This document shows, in pieces, positions 28,442-38,247 of a DNA stretch of 52,731 bases. The translations under genes and the position numbers were made by a program. Source of the stretch: Pseudonocardiales bacterium (lineage in GTDB: Bacteria; Actinomycetota; Actinomycetes; Mycobacteriales; Pseudonocardiaceae); the NCBI GenBank assembly GCA_003244055.1, contig QHBZ01000365.1, positions 1 to 52,731 on the forward strand, in the 5' to 3' direction. The notes under the pieces are model-generated. The model saw only the letters and a list, made by a program, of their open reading frames with translations. It did not search any database and had not been told where the DNA came from. Numbering within the stretch: the stretch's first letter is position 1; every line of letters begins with the position of its first letter.

Positions 28442-31054
28442 TCACGCGGCGTGAGCCGGGCGAGGTTCGGGCGTTCCGCCGGGTGCTGGCTGCGGAGGCG
28501 ACTGGACCGCGCCTCCTGTGCAGGCCACCTCGACGTGTGGTTCGGCGGGGGCGGGTTGGGTCAGCGGCAGCGGGGAAGGGCGGTAGCGGCGCAACCGGTT
28601 GGCGTTGGCGATGACCGACAGCGAGGACAGGGCCATCGCAGCCGCGGCAAGCATCGGCGACAGCCGCACACCGAAGGCGGGGTAGAGGGCGCCCGCGGCG
28701 ATCGGGATGCCTAGGCCGTTGTAGGCCAAGGCGAAGAACAGGTTCTGTCGGATGTTGCGCATGGTGACCCGCGACAGACTGATCGCGGTCACGACCCCGG
28801 ACAGCGAGCCGGAGATCAGAGTGATGTCGGCTGCCTCGATCGCCACATCGGTGCCGGTGCCGATCGCCAACCCCACGTCGGCCGCGGCTAGGGCGGGCGC
28901 GTCGTTGATGCCGTCGCCGACCATGCCGACTCGCCGGCCTTCGGCTTGCAGACGGCGAATCTCGTCGGCCTTGTGTTCGGGCAGCACGTCGGCCAGCACC
29001 CGGCGCACGCCGACCTGGGCGGCGATCGCGGCCGCGGTGCGGGCGTTGTCGCCGGTGAGCATGACGACCTGCACACCCAGGTCGTGCAGGGCGGCGATCG
29101 CGGCCGCCGAGTCGTCCTTCACAGTGTCAGCGACTGCGACCACCCCAGCGGGTTGGCCGTCGATGGCAACGAGGATCGCGGTCTTGCCTTCGCCGGCCAG
29201 CCCCGCCGCGACAACATCGAGGTCGGCACCGGCGACACCGACATCGCCCAGCATGCGAGCGTTGCCGATCACCACGGCATGCCCGTCCACCTCGGCTTGC
29301 ACACCCTTGCCGGTGGCCGATTCGAAGCCGCTCACCGGCGCCAGGCTGATCCCGCGGCTACGGGCACCGGCCACGATGGCGGCGCCGAGAGGATGCTCGC
29401 TGTCGGCCTCGACGGCCGCGACCAGCCGCAACATCTCGTTCACCGGCCAGCCCCCGTAGGCACGGACGTCGGTGAGGGCGGGCTTGCCGGCGGTGATCGT
29501 GCCCGTCTTGTCGAGCACGACCGTGTTCAACTGGTGCGCTGTTTCCAGCGCACCCGCCGAGCGGATCAGAATCCCTGCGCGGGCGCCCCTGCCGGTGCCG
29601 ACCATGATCGACAGAGGGGTCGCCAGGCCGAGCGCGCAGGGGCACGCGATGATCAAGACCGCGACCGCCGAGACGAGCGCGAGGGTCAGGGCCGGGGTTG
29701 GGCCGATGACGAACCAGAGGGCGAACGTCACCACAGCCACGGCGATCACGGCGGGGACGAAGAAACCGGACACCGCGTCGGTCAGGCGCTCAATGGGGGC
29801 TTTCGAGGCTTGGGCCTGCGCCACCAGGCGGATGATCTGGGCCAGCAGGGTGTCGGCGCCGACCTTGGCCGTGCGTACGTGCAGCGATCCGGTCCCGTTG
29901 ATCGTCGCACCGATCACGGCATCACCTGGTTGTTTGGTCACGGGCATCGGCTCGCCGGTGACCATCGATTCATCGACCGCCGAGGAGCCGGTGAGCACGA
30001 TCGCGTCGACGGGAATCTTCTCGCCCGGCCGGATCACGACCTCATCGCCCACCACGACGTCCCCAACTGGCACGTCCATCTCCACGCCGGCGCGGATGAC
30101 CCGCGCGATCCTGGCGGCCAGACCCAGCAGTGCTCGGATCGCCTCGCCAGTGCCGGCCTTGGCCCGGACCTCGATCAATCGACCGAGCAGGATCAGGGTC
30201 AAGATCACCCCGACAGCTTCGAAGTACACCTCGCGCACGCCGACCGGCAGCAACCCGGGTGCGATCGTGATCAGCAAGCTGTAGCCGTAGGCGGCGACCG
30301 TGCCGAGGGTGACCAGGCTGTTCATGTCCGCTGCGCGGTGCCGCAAAGTCAGCCAGCCGGTGCGGTGAATGGGCCAGCCGGTATAGAGCATCACGGGAGT
30401 GATCAAGCCCAGCTGCAGCCAGTGATTCAGCAGCAGCCCGGGCACCCAGCCGCCACCGAACGACCGAGCCATCACGGCGAACAGCACAGGTGCGGTGAGC
30501 GCCGAACCCACCACCACACGGCGGGTCAGGTCGGCAATCTCCGCTCGCCGCTCGGCGGCCTGCCCAGCCTCGGCGCCTACCCCGGTGTCGAACCTATCTA
30601 CCGAGCCTCGAGCGGGCTCATCGTGCTGAACTCGGCCGGCAGCGTCCCCGGGAGGTGGCACGTCGTAGCCCGCATCTTGGGCAGGGTCCACGATCAGTGT
30701 CCCGTGGATCATGTTCATCCCGCACGCGAAGCCGAACGTACCTGCCACCGCTGACGGTAGCCGGACGGTGGTGCGCTCATAGGCGGGCAGCGCCGCAGAG
30801 AGTTGCAAGTCCGCGAACACAACCCGCGAGGTGCAATCCCCGGACTCCTGCCGGTCGAACACCAGCTCCACCGGTAACCCTTGGCGAACGCGGATGACGT
30901 CTGGGCTGTAGCCGCCACGGACACTCACCACGATCCGCTGCACCCCGCCCTCCACGCGTGCGGAGCGGGCCCGGCGCGGACCGAAGAAGAACCAGCCCAA
31001 CCCGACGAGCAGCACGGTGGCCGCACTCACCACCACGATGTCGGCAAGGTTCAT
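28442..31054 (-). CDS. Copper-transporting P1B-1 ATPase with N-terminal cupredoxin-like domain
   Basis: From ATG 31054 (GAAGGGG upstream) the protein has 870 residues. After a membrane anchor (about 5-24) comes a cupredoxin-like domain (about 38-124) with the metal string CGMNMIHG (C111, M113, M115, H117). The ATPase core follows: [52 protein letters not shown] and [23 protein letters not shown] marks Cu(I) transport. The cupredoxin domain takes the place of the usual CxxC domains and probably passes Cu to the pump. Divergent from the SHOCT gene at 31337. Confidence 0.92.
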   Translation of the reverse strand: MNLADIVVVSAATVLLVGLGWFFFGPRRARSARVEGGVQRIVVSVRGGYSPDVIRVRQGLPVELVFDRQESGDCTSRVVFADLQLSAALPAYERTTVRLPSAVAGTFGFACGMNMIHGTLIVDPAQDAGYDVPPPGDAAGRVQHDEPARGSVDRFDTGVGAEAGQAAERRAEIADLTRRVVVGSALTAPVLFAVMARSFGGGWVPGLLLNHWLQLGLITPVMLYTGWPIHRTGWLTLRHRAADMNSLVTLGTVAAYGYSLLITIAPGLLPVGVREVYFEAVGVILTLILLGRLIEVRAKAGTGEAIRALLGLAARIARVIRAGVEMDVPVGDVVVGDEVVIRPGEKIPVDAIVLTGSSAVDESMVTGEPMPVTKQPGDAVIGATINGTGSLHVRTAKVGADTLLAQIIRLVAQAQASKAPIERLTDAVSGFFVPAVIAVAVVTFALWFVIGPTPALTLALVSAVAVLIIACPCALGLATPLSIMVGTGRGARAGILIRSAGALETAHQLNTVVLDKTGTITAGKPALTDVRAYGGWPVNEMLRLVAAVEADSEHPLGAAIVAGARSRGISLAPVSGFESATGKGVQAEVDGHAVVIGNARMLGDVGVAGADLDVVAAGLAGEGKTAILVAIDGQPAGVVAVADTVKDDSAAAIAALHDLGVQVVMLTGDNARTAAAIAAQVGVRRVLADVLPEHKADEIRRLQAEGRRVGMVGDGINDAPALAAADVGLAIGTGTDVAIEAADITLISGSLSGVVTAISLSRVTMRNIRQNLFFALAYNGLGIPIAAGALYPAFGVRLSPMLAAAAMALSSLSVIANANRLRRYRPSPLPLTQPAPAEPHVEVACTGGAVQSPPQPAPGGTPEPRPAHAA

Positions 31055-31055
31055 A

Positions 31056-31071
31056 ACGAAGACCCCTTCGT
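31056..31071. promoter_or_regulatory. Small hairpin over the copper ATPase ribosome site
   Basis: ACGAAG and CTTCGT, 4 bases apart, form a 6-bp stem that covers the GAAGGGG ribosome site just before ATG 31054. It could limit translation. Confidence 0.35.
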
Positions 31072-31199
31072 AAACGATTCTGTACGCCACCTTTCGCGCG
31101 TCGGCCGGGCCGCAGTAGGGGCTTCCGCAGGTCCCCGCGGGGGCCGCACGTCCTACCGACAAGCGACTGCCAGAGCGCTACGCGTACGCCCCGCCTGTT

Positions 31200-31228
31200 C
31201 TTTCGGCCTGACCTCGGTAGGCCGAAAG
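31200..31228. promoter_or_regulatory. 10-bp inverted repeat between divergent copper ATPase and SHOCT genes
   Basis: CTTTCGGCCT and AGGCCGAAAG are perfect inverted copies separated by 9 bases, so arm centres are 19 bases apart. This spacing suits a dimeric regulator serving both divergent genes. Confidence 0.5.
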
Positions 31229-31336
31229 GCTCTACCGGCAACCTGGGCATACGACGACCGTGAACTCGAGGCCACATCGGCCCACCCGGTCCGGGCTTCG
31301 GCTCGGGGACGCAAAATCGTGGAAGGAATCACGATC

Positions 31337-31591
31337 ATGTTCTGGTACAGCAATCACATGAACGGTTGGGGCTGGGTACTGATGATCTTCGCCATGGTCG
31401 CGTTCTGGAGCCTGCTGATCGCGGTCATCTTTCCGATCCGGCCCTGGGGTAGCAGGCCAGGATCGCCGGCTCAGGTGCCCGCGCCTTCGACGCCCGAGCA
31501 GCTTCTCGCCGGACGGTTCGCTCGCGGCGACATCGACGAGCCCGAATACGCCGGCCGCCTGACCGCCCTCCGCGAATCGCACCGGTCCTGA
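31337..31591 (+). CDS. Small membrane protein with SHOCT domain (copy 2)
   Basis: The 84-residue protein starts MFWYSNHMNGWGWVLM, has one membrane helix (about 10-34) and a C-terminal SHOCT motif (TPEQLLAGRFARGDIDEPEYAGRL). It is a clear paralogue of the protein at 2130-2390: same start, same helix, same end. GGAAGGA lies before ATG 31337. Longer in-frame starts exist upstream but lack the shared start. Its position beside a copper ATPase, like copy 1, suggests a shared accessory role in metal stress. Confidence 0.85.
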   Translation: MFWYSNHMNGWGWVLMIFAMVAFWSLLIAVIFPIRPWGSRPGSPAQVPAPSTPEQLLAGRFARGDIDEPEYAGRLTALRESHRS

Positions 31592-31711
31592 GATGACGAT
31601 CCTGATCGCAGCGGTGTTACTGCCGGGCCGACCGAGTCCCAGGAATCAGCCGGGCGCGCCGTGCCACCCGAGAGCGGTAACGCACCCACGCAATTACGAA
31701 GACGTAGCAGC

Positions 31712-32419
31712 ATGAACACGATCGAGGACATCGAACTCATGCTCGGCGCTCCACGTGCCGACGTGCGGGCGCTCTATGACCGTGCCGCCACACGCTATGA
31801 CCATTTCCGCGACCTGTGGTTGCAGTTGGCCGGCGCGGCGGCTGAACAGGCCCTGATCGACGACTTGCGGGCTGTGTTGCGCCCGGGGGCCAGGGTCCTC
31901 GATGCAGGCTGCGGTACCGGTGCTCTGGCCCGTCAAGCGTTGCGCATCGAGCCCACCGCGCAGCTGACCCTGCTTGATCAGTCGTCCGGGATGTTGGCCG
32001 AGGCTGCTGACGTGCCGGGTGAGCACGTCGTCGGCAGCGTGCTCCAACTTCCCTTTTCCGATGCCAGTTTCGACGTTGTCGTCAGCGGTTGGGTGATCGA
32101 GACCGTTCCCGACCCGATGGCTGCGGTGCAGGAGTATCTACGCGTCATCAACCCGGCGGGGCACGTGTTGTACACGTTCTGCTCGCTGCCGCACGGATTC
32201 TTCTCCCGCGTGGGCAGCGCCTGGTTGCGCGCCGCTGTCGGGCGGGGTTTCGCCGGCGAGTTCCTGCCCGAATCGCGTACTCCTTGGCACGACTGCGAAC
32301 GGTCCCACCGGATAGAAGGGACCGGTGGCCTGGTCACCGAAGTCGCGCTTCGTAAGTGCTGCCGCGTCGGCGCACCATTGCTACCAGCCGACCTCTCCAG
32401 TGGAGACTCGGGTGTCTGA
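31712..32419 (+). CDS. Class I SAM-dependent methyltransferase
   Basis: The 235-residue protein has motif [15 protein letters not shown] (about 69-82), motif II acidic end [31 protein letters not shown] and [16 protein letters not shown], as in ubiE/SmtA-like enzymes. The substrate is not evident. ATG 31712 gives the N-terminal helix before [14 protein letters not shown] truncated ABC ATPase gene follows 56 bases later, and methyltransferase-ABC pairs are common in actinomycetes, so the two probably belonged to one transport operon. Confidence 0.82.
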   Translation: MNTIEDIELMLGAPRADVRALYDRAATRYDHFRDLWLQLAGAAAEQALIDDLRAVLRPGARVLDAGCGTGALARQALRIEPTAQLTLLDQSSGMLAEAADVPGEHVVGSVLQLPFSDASFDVVVSGWVIETVPDPMAAVQEYLRVINPAGHVLYTFCSLPHGFFSRVGSAWLRAAVGRGFAGEFLPESRTPWHDCERSHRIEGTGGLVTEVALRKCCRVGAPLLPADLSSGDSGV

Positions 32420-32475
32420 ACACCGCGCACCTGAAACGTCCTACCCTGCACGGCAGCGCGGAGGTTCTTGCCGTT

Positions 32476-32870
32476 GTGGACGTGACGAAGGCGTTCCGTC
32501 GGGGCCCGCTGTGGCATCGCCGCTCGGCCGAGGTGTTACGCGGCGCGAGCCTGCATGTCGATGCCGGTGAGTTGGTGGGGCTGGTGGGCGAGAACGGGTC
32601 GGGCAAGAGCACGCTGATGAAGATCATCGTGGGACTGCTGGCCCGCGACGGCGGCGCGGTTGATCGCCCGCCGCGTCTTGGCTACTGCCCGCAACTTCCG
32701 TTGCTGTGGGACAAGCTCACGGTCGCCGAGCATTTCGAGCTGTTCGCCCAGGCCTACCGCCTCGGCCCGGTCGCCGCCCGGGCCTCGCGCGATGCGCTGC
32801 TCGAGGAGTTGCAGTTCGTCAAGTACGCCGGCTATCGCGTTGAATCGCTGTCTGGCGGGCATCGTCAACT
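32476..32870 (+). pseudogene. ABC transporter ATP-binding protein, truncated by IS6 junction
   Basis: From GTG 32476 (GGAGG upstream) the frame encodes [14 protein letters not shown], the Walker A motif GENGSGKST, the Q-loop region [22 protein letters not shown] and the signature LSGGHRQ, where the homology stops. Walker B and the H-loop are missing. The following sequence belongs to an IS6-type transposase, so the gene was cut by insertion and deletion. No permease gene remains. Confidence 0.82.
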
Positions 32871-32923
32871 TGGGCGGCGGCCGGGTAACTGGGATCGTCT
32901 GGGTGGTGGGTCGAGGGGGGCTG

Positions 32924-33083
32924 GTGGGTACCGGTGCGCCGTCGTACAAGGGTTTCCGGTTTCCGGTGGAGATCATCAGTCACTGTGTCTGGCTGTACTA
33001 CCGGTTCCCGCTGAGCTTGCGGGAGATCGAGGAGATGATGCTCGCGCGGGGCGTCACGGTCTCCCACGAAACCATCCGCCCGG
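32924..33083 (+). mobile_element. IS6-family transposase N-terminal remnant
   Basis: The frame reads [20 protein letters not shown], then [26 protein letters not shown], the well-known start of IS6/IS26-type transposases. The homology ends at SHETIR, before the DDE residues, where aldolase sequence begins. No complete terminal repeat was found. Confidence 0.88.
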
Positions 33084-33677
33084 ATGGGTGCCCGCTTCGC
33101 GAAATGGCGGGCCGTCTTCAGTATCGGTGACGCGACCCCCAGCCGGGTCTGCGTCGAGGCGAACGCGCACTCGTTGGCCCGTTACGCCGCGCTGTGCCAG
33201 GAGACCGGTCTGGTGCCCGTCGTGGAGCCGGAGGTGCTGATGGCCGGCGAACGCACCCTGGCTCGCCGCGGCCAGGTCACCGAGGACGTGCTGCATGAGG
33301 TCTTTGCCCAACTGCGCACCCAGGGGGTCGTGCTCGAGGCGATGCTGCTCAAACCCAACATGATCCTGCCGGGGTCGGCTTGCCCGACCCCGGACTCAGT
33401 CGACGCAGTCGCCGGGATCGCGTTCCTGTCCGGCGGCCAATCCGGTGACCTCGCCACGGCCCGGCTGGCCGCGATGAACAGCCCGGCCTTCGTCCCGCTG
33501 CCCTGGCCGGTGGCGTTCTCCTTCGGCCGCGCGATCCAGCAACCCGGGCTGACGATCTGGGACGGCCAGGACGCGAATGTCGAGCGTGCGCAACAGGCAC
33601 TTCTGCAACGAGCAAAGTCCAATCAGGACGCGCGACGCGGCCTGCACGCTCCGGCGACATCGCCGGCCCAGCCATGA
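33084..33677 (+). pseudogene. Class I fructose-bisphosphate aldolase, C-terminal part with internal deletion
   Basis: The frame starts inside the enzyme at [15 protein letters not shown] and continues with [52 protein letters not shown] (the Schiff-base Lys region), GIAFLSGGQS and the end QQALLQRAKSNQDARRG. The N-terminal third is missing at the IS6 junction. Between CPTPDSVDAVA and GIAFLSGGQ about 16 residues usual in the family are absent without loss of frame. The remaining protein is unlikely to be active. Confidence 0.82.
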
Positions 33678-33737
33678 GAACCCCGGTGCCAGACCACCCG
33701 GCACGGAATCGCCACCTCGATCAGACGGACAACAATC

Positions 33738-36482
33738 ATGAGCACTGACACCACCAAGACCGCGCCCGCCGACTCCACGGCACCGAAGCCCGACCCGAAG
33801 CACGACCTGAAGTCGCTGCCGATGGCTGACGTTCAGAAGCAGCTCGGAAGTTCGCCGGATGGTCTGAGTCAGGCCGAGGCGGCGAAGCGGCTGGTGCAGT
33901 ACGGGCCGAATGAGATCGCCGAGCACAAGACGAACCCGTTGCTGAAGTTCCTGTCCTACTTCTGGGGCCCGATCCCGTGGATGATCGAAGTGGCGGTGAT
34001 TCTGTCGGGTGCGGTCGGGCACTGGCCGGACTTCTTCATCATCCTCGTATTGCTGCTCGCGAATGCTGTGGTCGGCTACACCGAGGAACGCCAGGCCGGC
34101 AACGCCATCGACGCGTTGAAAGACAAGCTCGCCGTCAACGCGCGCGTGCGACGCGACGGCGAATGGGTCACGCCCGCCGCCCGCGAGCTGGTGCCCGGGG
34201 ACGTGATCCGGCTGCGGCTGGGTGACATCGTCCCAGCTGATGCCCGGCTGCTGGCCGGCGATGAGATCGAGGTCGACCAGTCCGCGCTCACCGGGGAGTC
34301 GCTGCCGGCGACCTGCAAGGCCGGTGATGCGGTCTTCTCGGGCTCGGTCATCGGCCGTGGCGAGATCGGCGCCCTGGTCTATGCCACCGGCACCCACACC
34401 TACTTCGGCAAGACCGCCGAGCTTGTCCAGGACGCGCACACGGTCAGCCACTTCCAGAAGGCTGTCCTCAAGATCGGCAACTACCTCATCATGCTCGCGG
34501 TCGCGCTGGTGACGGTCATCGTGGTGGTGGCGGTCCTGCGCGGCGACCCGATCTTGACGACGCTGCAGTTTGCGCTGGTGCTCACCGTCGCGGCGATCCC
34601 GGTCGCGATGCCGACAGTGTTGTCGGTGACGATGGCCGTCGGCGCCCGACTGCTCGCCAAGAAGAAGGCCATCGTCAGCAAATTGGTCGCGATCGAGGAG
34701 CTCGCCGGGGTGGACGTGCTCTGCGCGGACAAGACCGGAACCCTGACCCAGAACTCCCTCACCCTCGGCGACCCATTCAGCGTCACCGACGTCACCGCGA
34801 CCGAGGTTATCCTGGCCGGTGCGTTGGCCTCCCGCGCCGACAACGACGATCCCATCGACCTGGCGGTTCTGGGTGGGCTGAGCGACGCGAAGGTTCTGGA
34901 CGGCTATTCGGTGACCCACTTCGAGCCGTTCGATCCGGTCCACAAGCGCACTGAAGCCACTGTCACCGACGCTGACGGGACGACGTTCAAGGTCAGCAAA
35001 GGTGCCCCGCAGGTCATCCTCGCCGTCGCCGACGACACGGCGACGATAAAGCCCGCCGTCGACTCCGCGGTGAACGACTTTGCCGCCCGGGGTTTCCGGT
35101 CCTTGGGCGTGGCTCGCGCCGACGCCGACGGCGAATGGCGATTCCTGGGCGTTCTGCCGCTGTTCGATCCGCCGCGAGAGGACGCCGCGTCCACGATCAC
35201 CACCGCGAAGGCGATGGGCGTGTCGGTGAAGATGGTCACCGGCGACGCGATCGACATCGCCAAGGAGACCGCCGCCAAGGTCGGTCTCGGCACCAACATG
35301 CTCGACGCAGCCGGGCTGGGTGATGTCAAGAAGAAGGAAACCACTGCGGTCGCCGAGTCCATCGAGACCGCCGACGGGTTCGCGCAGGTGTTCCCCGAGC
35401 ACAAGTACCACATCGTCGACGTCCTGCAGCAGCGCGGCCACATCGTCGGCATGACCGGCGACGGCGTCAACGACGCCCCCGCGCTGAAGAAAGCCGACTG
35501 CGGCATCGCCGTCTCCGGCGCCACCGACGCCGCCCGCGCCGCGGCCGCGATCGTGCTCCTCACCCCTGGGCTGTCGGTGATCATCGACGCGATCAAGGAA
35601 AGCCGCAAAATCTTTCAGCGGATGAACTCCTACGCCATGTATCGCATCGCAGAAACACTGCGGGTGCTGCTGTTCATGACCGTCGCGATCCTCGTCTTCA
35701 ACTTCTACCCGGTCACCGCGATCATGATCGTGATGCTGGCCCTGCTCAACGACGGGGCGATCCTGTCCATCGCCTACGACAACGTCCGCTACAAGATGAA
35801 GCCCGAAGCCTGGAATATGCGCCTCGTGCTCGGCATCTCGACCGTGCTCGGTGTCGTCGGACCGATCGCCGCGTTCGGGCTGTTCTACCTCGGCGACCGC
35901 GTCTTCGACCTCGGCCACCCACGCCTGCAGACCATGATGTATCTGATGCTGTCCGTCGCCGGGCACTTCACCATCTTCCTGACCCGCACCCGGGGACCGT
36001 TCTGGTCCATCCGACCGGCCCGCATCTTGCTCGTCGCCGTCCTGGGCGCCCAGGCCATCGCCACCCTCATAGCTGTCTACGGACTGTTCATGCACCCCCT
36101 CGGCTGGGGCTGGGCCGCGTTCGTCTGGGGCTACGCCATCATCTGGGCCCTCGCTAGCGACCGCATCAAACTGCTCGCCTACAAAATTCTCGACCCTACT
36201 AACACGGCCGACGAGAAGAGCAATGGCCTGGACGCGGGCACGCCGTCCACCGAGCACGATCCCCCCAACAGCTCCTCTTCGGCGAAGGTCGCTGCCACGA
36301 CGAGAGTCGCCGCGTTCTACACCGACACCGACCCGGGCGACCCCGTCTATCACGACAACAGCGACTGCCCCTACGGCATCGAAATCAAGAACCACCACAA
36401 CGACCACCCGGGCACCGACGGTCGGCGACGCTGCAGCTGGTGCACCGAACACGACCGCTCAACCCAGCCAGCGCTGCACTGA
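33738..36482 (+). CDS. P3A-type (proton-pump-like) P-type ATPase with C-terminal Cys/His tail
   Basis: The 914-residue protein follows the plasma-membrane H+-ATPase layout: [100 protein letters not shown] and ten membrane helices. Such pumps export H+ and energise or acid-protect the cell. After about residue 835 there is a polar linker and a 55-residue tail with FYTDTDPGDPVYHDNSDCPYG, then RRRCSWC, a metal-binding-like Cys/His pattern not part of the usual ATPase. It lies downstream of the aldolase remnant and before a histidine phosphatase gene. Confidence 0.92.
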   Translation: MSTDTTKTAPADSTAPKPDPKHDLKSLPMADVQKQLGSSPDGLSQAEAAKRLVQYGPNEIAEHKTNPLLKFLSYFWGPIPWMIEVAVILSGAVGHWPDFFIILVLLLANAVVGYTEERQAGNAIDALKDKLAVNARVRRDGEWVTPAARELVPGDVIRLRLGDIVPADARLLAGDEIEVDQSALTGESLPATCKAGDAVFSGSVIGRGEIGALVYATGTHTYFGKTAELVQDAHTVSHFQKAVLKIGNYLIMLAVALVTVIVVVAVLRGDPILTTLQFALVLTVAAIPVAMPTVLSVTMAVGARLLAKKKAIVSKLVAIEELAGVDVLCADKTGTLTQNSLTLGDPFSVTDVTATEVILAGALASRADNDDPIDLAVLGGLSDAKVLDGYSVTHFEPFDPVHKRTEATVTDADGTTFKVSKGAPQVILAVADDTATIKPAVDSAVNDFAARGFRSLGVARADADGEWRFLGVLPLFDPPREDAASTITTAKAMGVSVKMVTGDAIDIAKETAAKVGLGTNMLDAAGLGDVKKKETTAVAESIETADGFAQVFPEHKYHIVDVLQQRGHIVGMTGDGVNDAPALKKADCGIAVSGATDAARAAAAIVLLTPGLSVIIDAIKESRKIFQRMNSYAMYRIAETLRVLLFMTVAILVFNFYPVTAIMIVMLALLNDGAILSIAYDNVRYKMKPEAWNMRLVLGISTVLGVVGPIAAFGLFYLGDRVFDLGHPRLQTMMYLMLSVAGHFTIFLTRTRGPFWSIRPARILLVAVLGAQAIATLIAVYGLFMHPLGWGWAAFVWGYAIIWALASDRIKLLAYKILDPTNTADEKSNGLDAGTPSTEHDPPNSSSSAKVAATTRVAAFYTDTDPGDPVYHDNSDCPYGIEIKNHHNDHPGTDGRRRCSWCTEHDRSTQPALH

Positions 36483-36678
36483 CCGAGCCCTCTTCAACCG
36501 ACAGCGCTCTCAAGTGACAGCACCCCGTCGCGCCACCATGAGGATCGTGAACCGCCATGACAATCGCCACCGTCGCATGCGGCGCTGATCCAGTCAGCCA
36601 CGCACGCCGTCACGCCTGCCACCCGGCGTGTCGTGGCGACAGCGCCGAGCTCCATATCGAGCACAGTGTCGAGCACGG

Positions 36679-37275
36679 ATGAGGCTGGTCATCGTCCGTC
36701 ACGGTGAAACCGACTGGACAGTGGCCGGTCGCTACACCGGAACCATCGATGTGGGCTTGACCGCCAATGGTCGACACCAAGCTGCTTCGTTGCGGTCGCT
36801 CCTCCAGTGCGTTCTGCAGGATCAGCGGGCGGTGCTGGTGTCCAGCCCTCGGCGACGCGCCACCGAGACCGCGGCGCTCGCGCTGCCCGCCTACCGCGAG
36901 ACGGTCGACCCGCTCGTCGCGGAGTACGACTACGGCGATTACGAGGGCCTGACCGGCGAACAGGTCCGCCGACTGGCGCCCGGCTGGGACATTTGGCGCG
37001 ACGGATGCCCCGGCGGCGAGTCGACCGCCGATGTTGGCCGGCGGGCTGATGCGTTTCTCCACGCGCACGCCGGCAACGGCACGCAGCCGGTCGTTGTCGT
37101 CACGCACGGGCACTTCTCCAGGATCCTGGCCGCGCGGGCCCTGGGGCTAGCGCCCGGGTACGGGCGGTTGTTCGCCATTGCGACGGCGGCGGTGTCGCTG
37201 ATCGGCGTGGTCTACCAGCCCCTGAAGACCTCGGCGGCCGATACAGCCTCGGATCGACCATTCGCATCCGTATGA
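36679..37275 (+). CDS. Histidine phosphatase (phosphoglycerate-mutase-like) family protein
   Basis: The 198-residue protein starts MRLVIVRHGETDW, with the catalytic RHG at residues 7-9. It continues with SSPRRRATETA, EYDYGDYEGLTGEQV and the second catalytic His in VVVVTHGHFSRILAAR. It is full length for this family, which removes phosphate from sugars or small metabolites. The order fits the GpmB/CobC-like subgroup. A gene for sugar-phosphate metabolism would agree with the phosphoketolase and aldolase genes nearby, but the substrate is unknown. Confidence 0.88.
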   Translation: MRLVIVRHGETDWTVAGRYTGTIDVGLTANGRHQAASLRSLLQCVLQDQRAVLVSSPRRRATETAALALPAYRETVDPLVAEYDYGDYEGLTGEQVRRLAPGWDIWRDGCPGGESTADVGRRADAFLHAHAGNGTQPVVVVTHGHFSRILAARALGLAPGYGRLFAIATAAVSLIGVVYQPLKTSAADTASDRPFASV

Positions 37276-37388
37276 ACGCCACAAGCAACAGAACCATAAG
37301 GGACAATCCCAGCCCCACGTCTCCGACACGGAGGTTTATGCCCGTTCGTGGACGCAAGCCTGGAGAATTCCTCCAGTCGCGAGCCGAC

Positions 37389-37421
37389 GGTCCAGGACGC
37401 CCTGCCCTTTGCTCCTGGACC
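37389..37421. terminator. Hairpin downstream of histidine phosphatase gene
   Basis: GGTCCAGGA and TCCTGGACC form a 9-bp stem with a 15-base loop, 114 bases after the stop. There is no T-run, so it is a weak terminator candidate. Confidence 0.3.
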
Positions 37422-37499
37422 AGGCGAGTGGGCGGCCGCCCGGGGACGGAGGGTGGATCCCCGGGCAGCGCGCCGGCACCGGCGCACTCGGCTGCTGAG

Positions 37500-38079
37500 T
37501 CAGCGCGAGTTGCCGGACTCCTGAAACCCCGGCTCGGACTGCCGGTCGATCTCGAACGAACGCATGTGCCCTCTCACGGTGTTGCCGACCACCGTGACGT
37601 CGGTTGAGCCGTCGGTGAACATCACCGCGCGTTCGCCGGGACCGGAGAAACTGTTGTCCCCCACGATGACCTCAACTGCCGCAGACGCACCCGATTTCTT
37701 CACAAGGTCGGCACGGTGCATCCCGGCCAGCCGGGATTTGAGCACGCCTCCACGGCTGGTGAACAGTTCCGCTGCTGCTGCCGCCGGGACCCCGTCCAGC
37801 TCGGCGATGAAGACCTGGACGTGATCGCCGCGTTCCAGCTCCCGGTACAACGTGCGGAGGTAGTCCAGCGACAGTGAATCGAAGTGCTGATGTGCGGCAG
37901 TGCGGACTAGCAGATCGGCGAGCAGCGGCAGGTCTCGCTCGCATCCGAGGCGGACCGTGACGCCACGATTGGCCCAAGTGCGGCGCGGGGTGTGGCTGCA
38001 GGTGATCCCAGGCGCGGATCGTGTCGGGGTCGGGCCGGGTCACCAACGTCACCGAGACATCGGGTGACCGGTTGCTCAT
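37500..38079 (-). pseudogene. FemAB-like peptidyltransferase remnant joined to beta-helix-like sequence
   Basis: The start MSNRSPDVSVTLVTRPDPDTIRAWD (from 38079) resembles FemAB/peptidoglycan-bridge enzymes. After a deletion and frame changes the C-terminal part reappears as DYLRTLYRELERGDHVQVFIAELDG and GGVLKSRLAGMHR. From about 37680 the reading turns into VEVIVGDNSFSGPGERAVMF and VTVVGNTVRGHMRSFEI, a pattern of right-handed beta-helix proteins, and ends at 37500. The locus is therefore a chimera of two broken genes, not a working enzyme. Confidence 0.65.
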
Positions 38080-38247
38080 GGCGAGAACTGGCCTCGTCGG
38101 TGACTCGGGTGTGAGCTGCTCGGCCATAGGACCGACGCTAGAAGCGGTTCGGTTATCGCCCGCCCCGAGTTCGGTTAGCGGTCGGCCAAATCCGGCAGGA
38201 CCTCCGCGCTGATCGCGCTTCATCACGAGCTCGTAGTCCGGTTGGGG

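Noticed and set aside
28946-30754. 602-codon open frame on the plus strand
   Set aside because: It is antisense to the cupredoxin-fused copper ATPase and shows shadow composition.
33396-36452. 1018-codon open frame on the minus strand
   Set aside because: It is antisense to the P3A ATPase, has no recognisable domain, and is explained by high third-position GC of the real gene.
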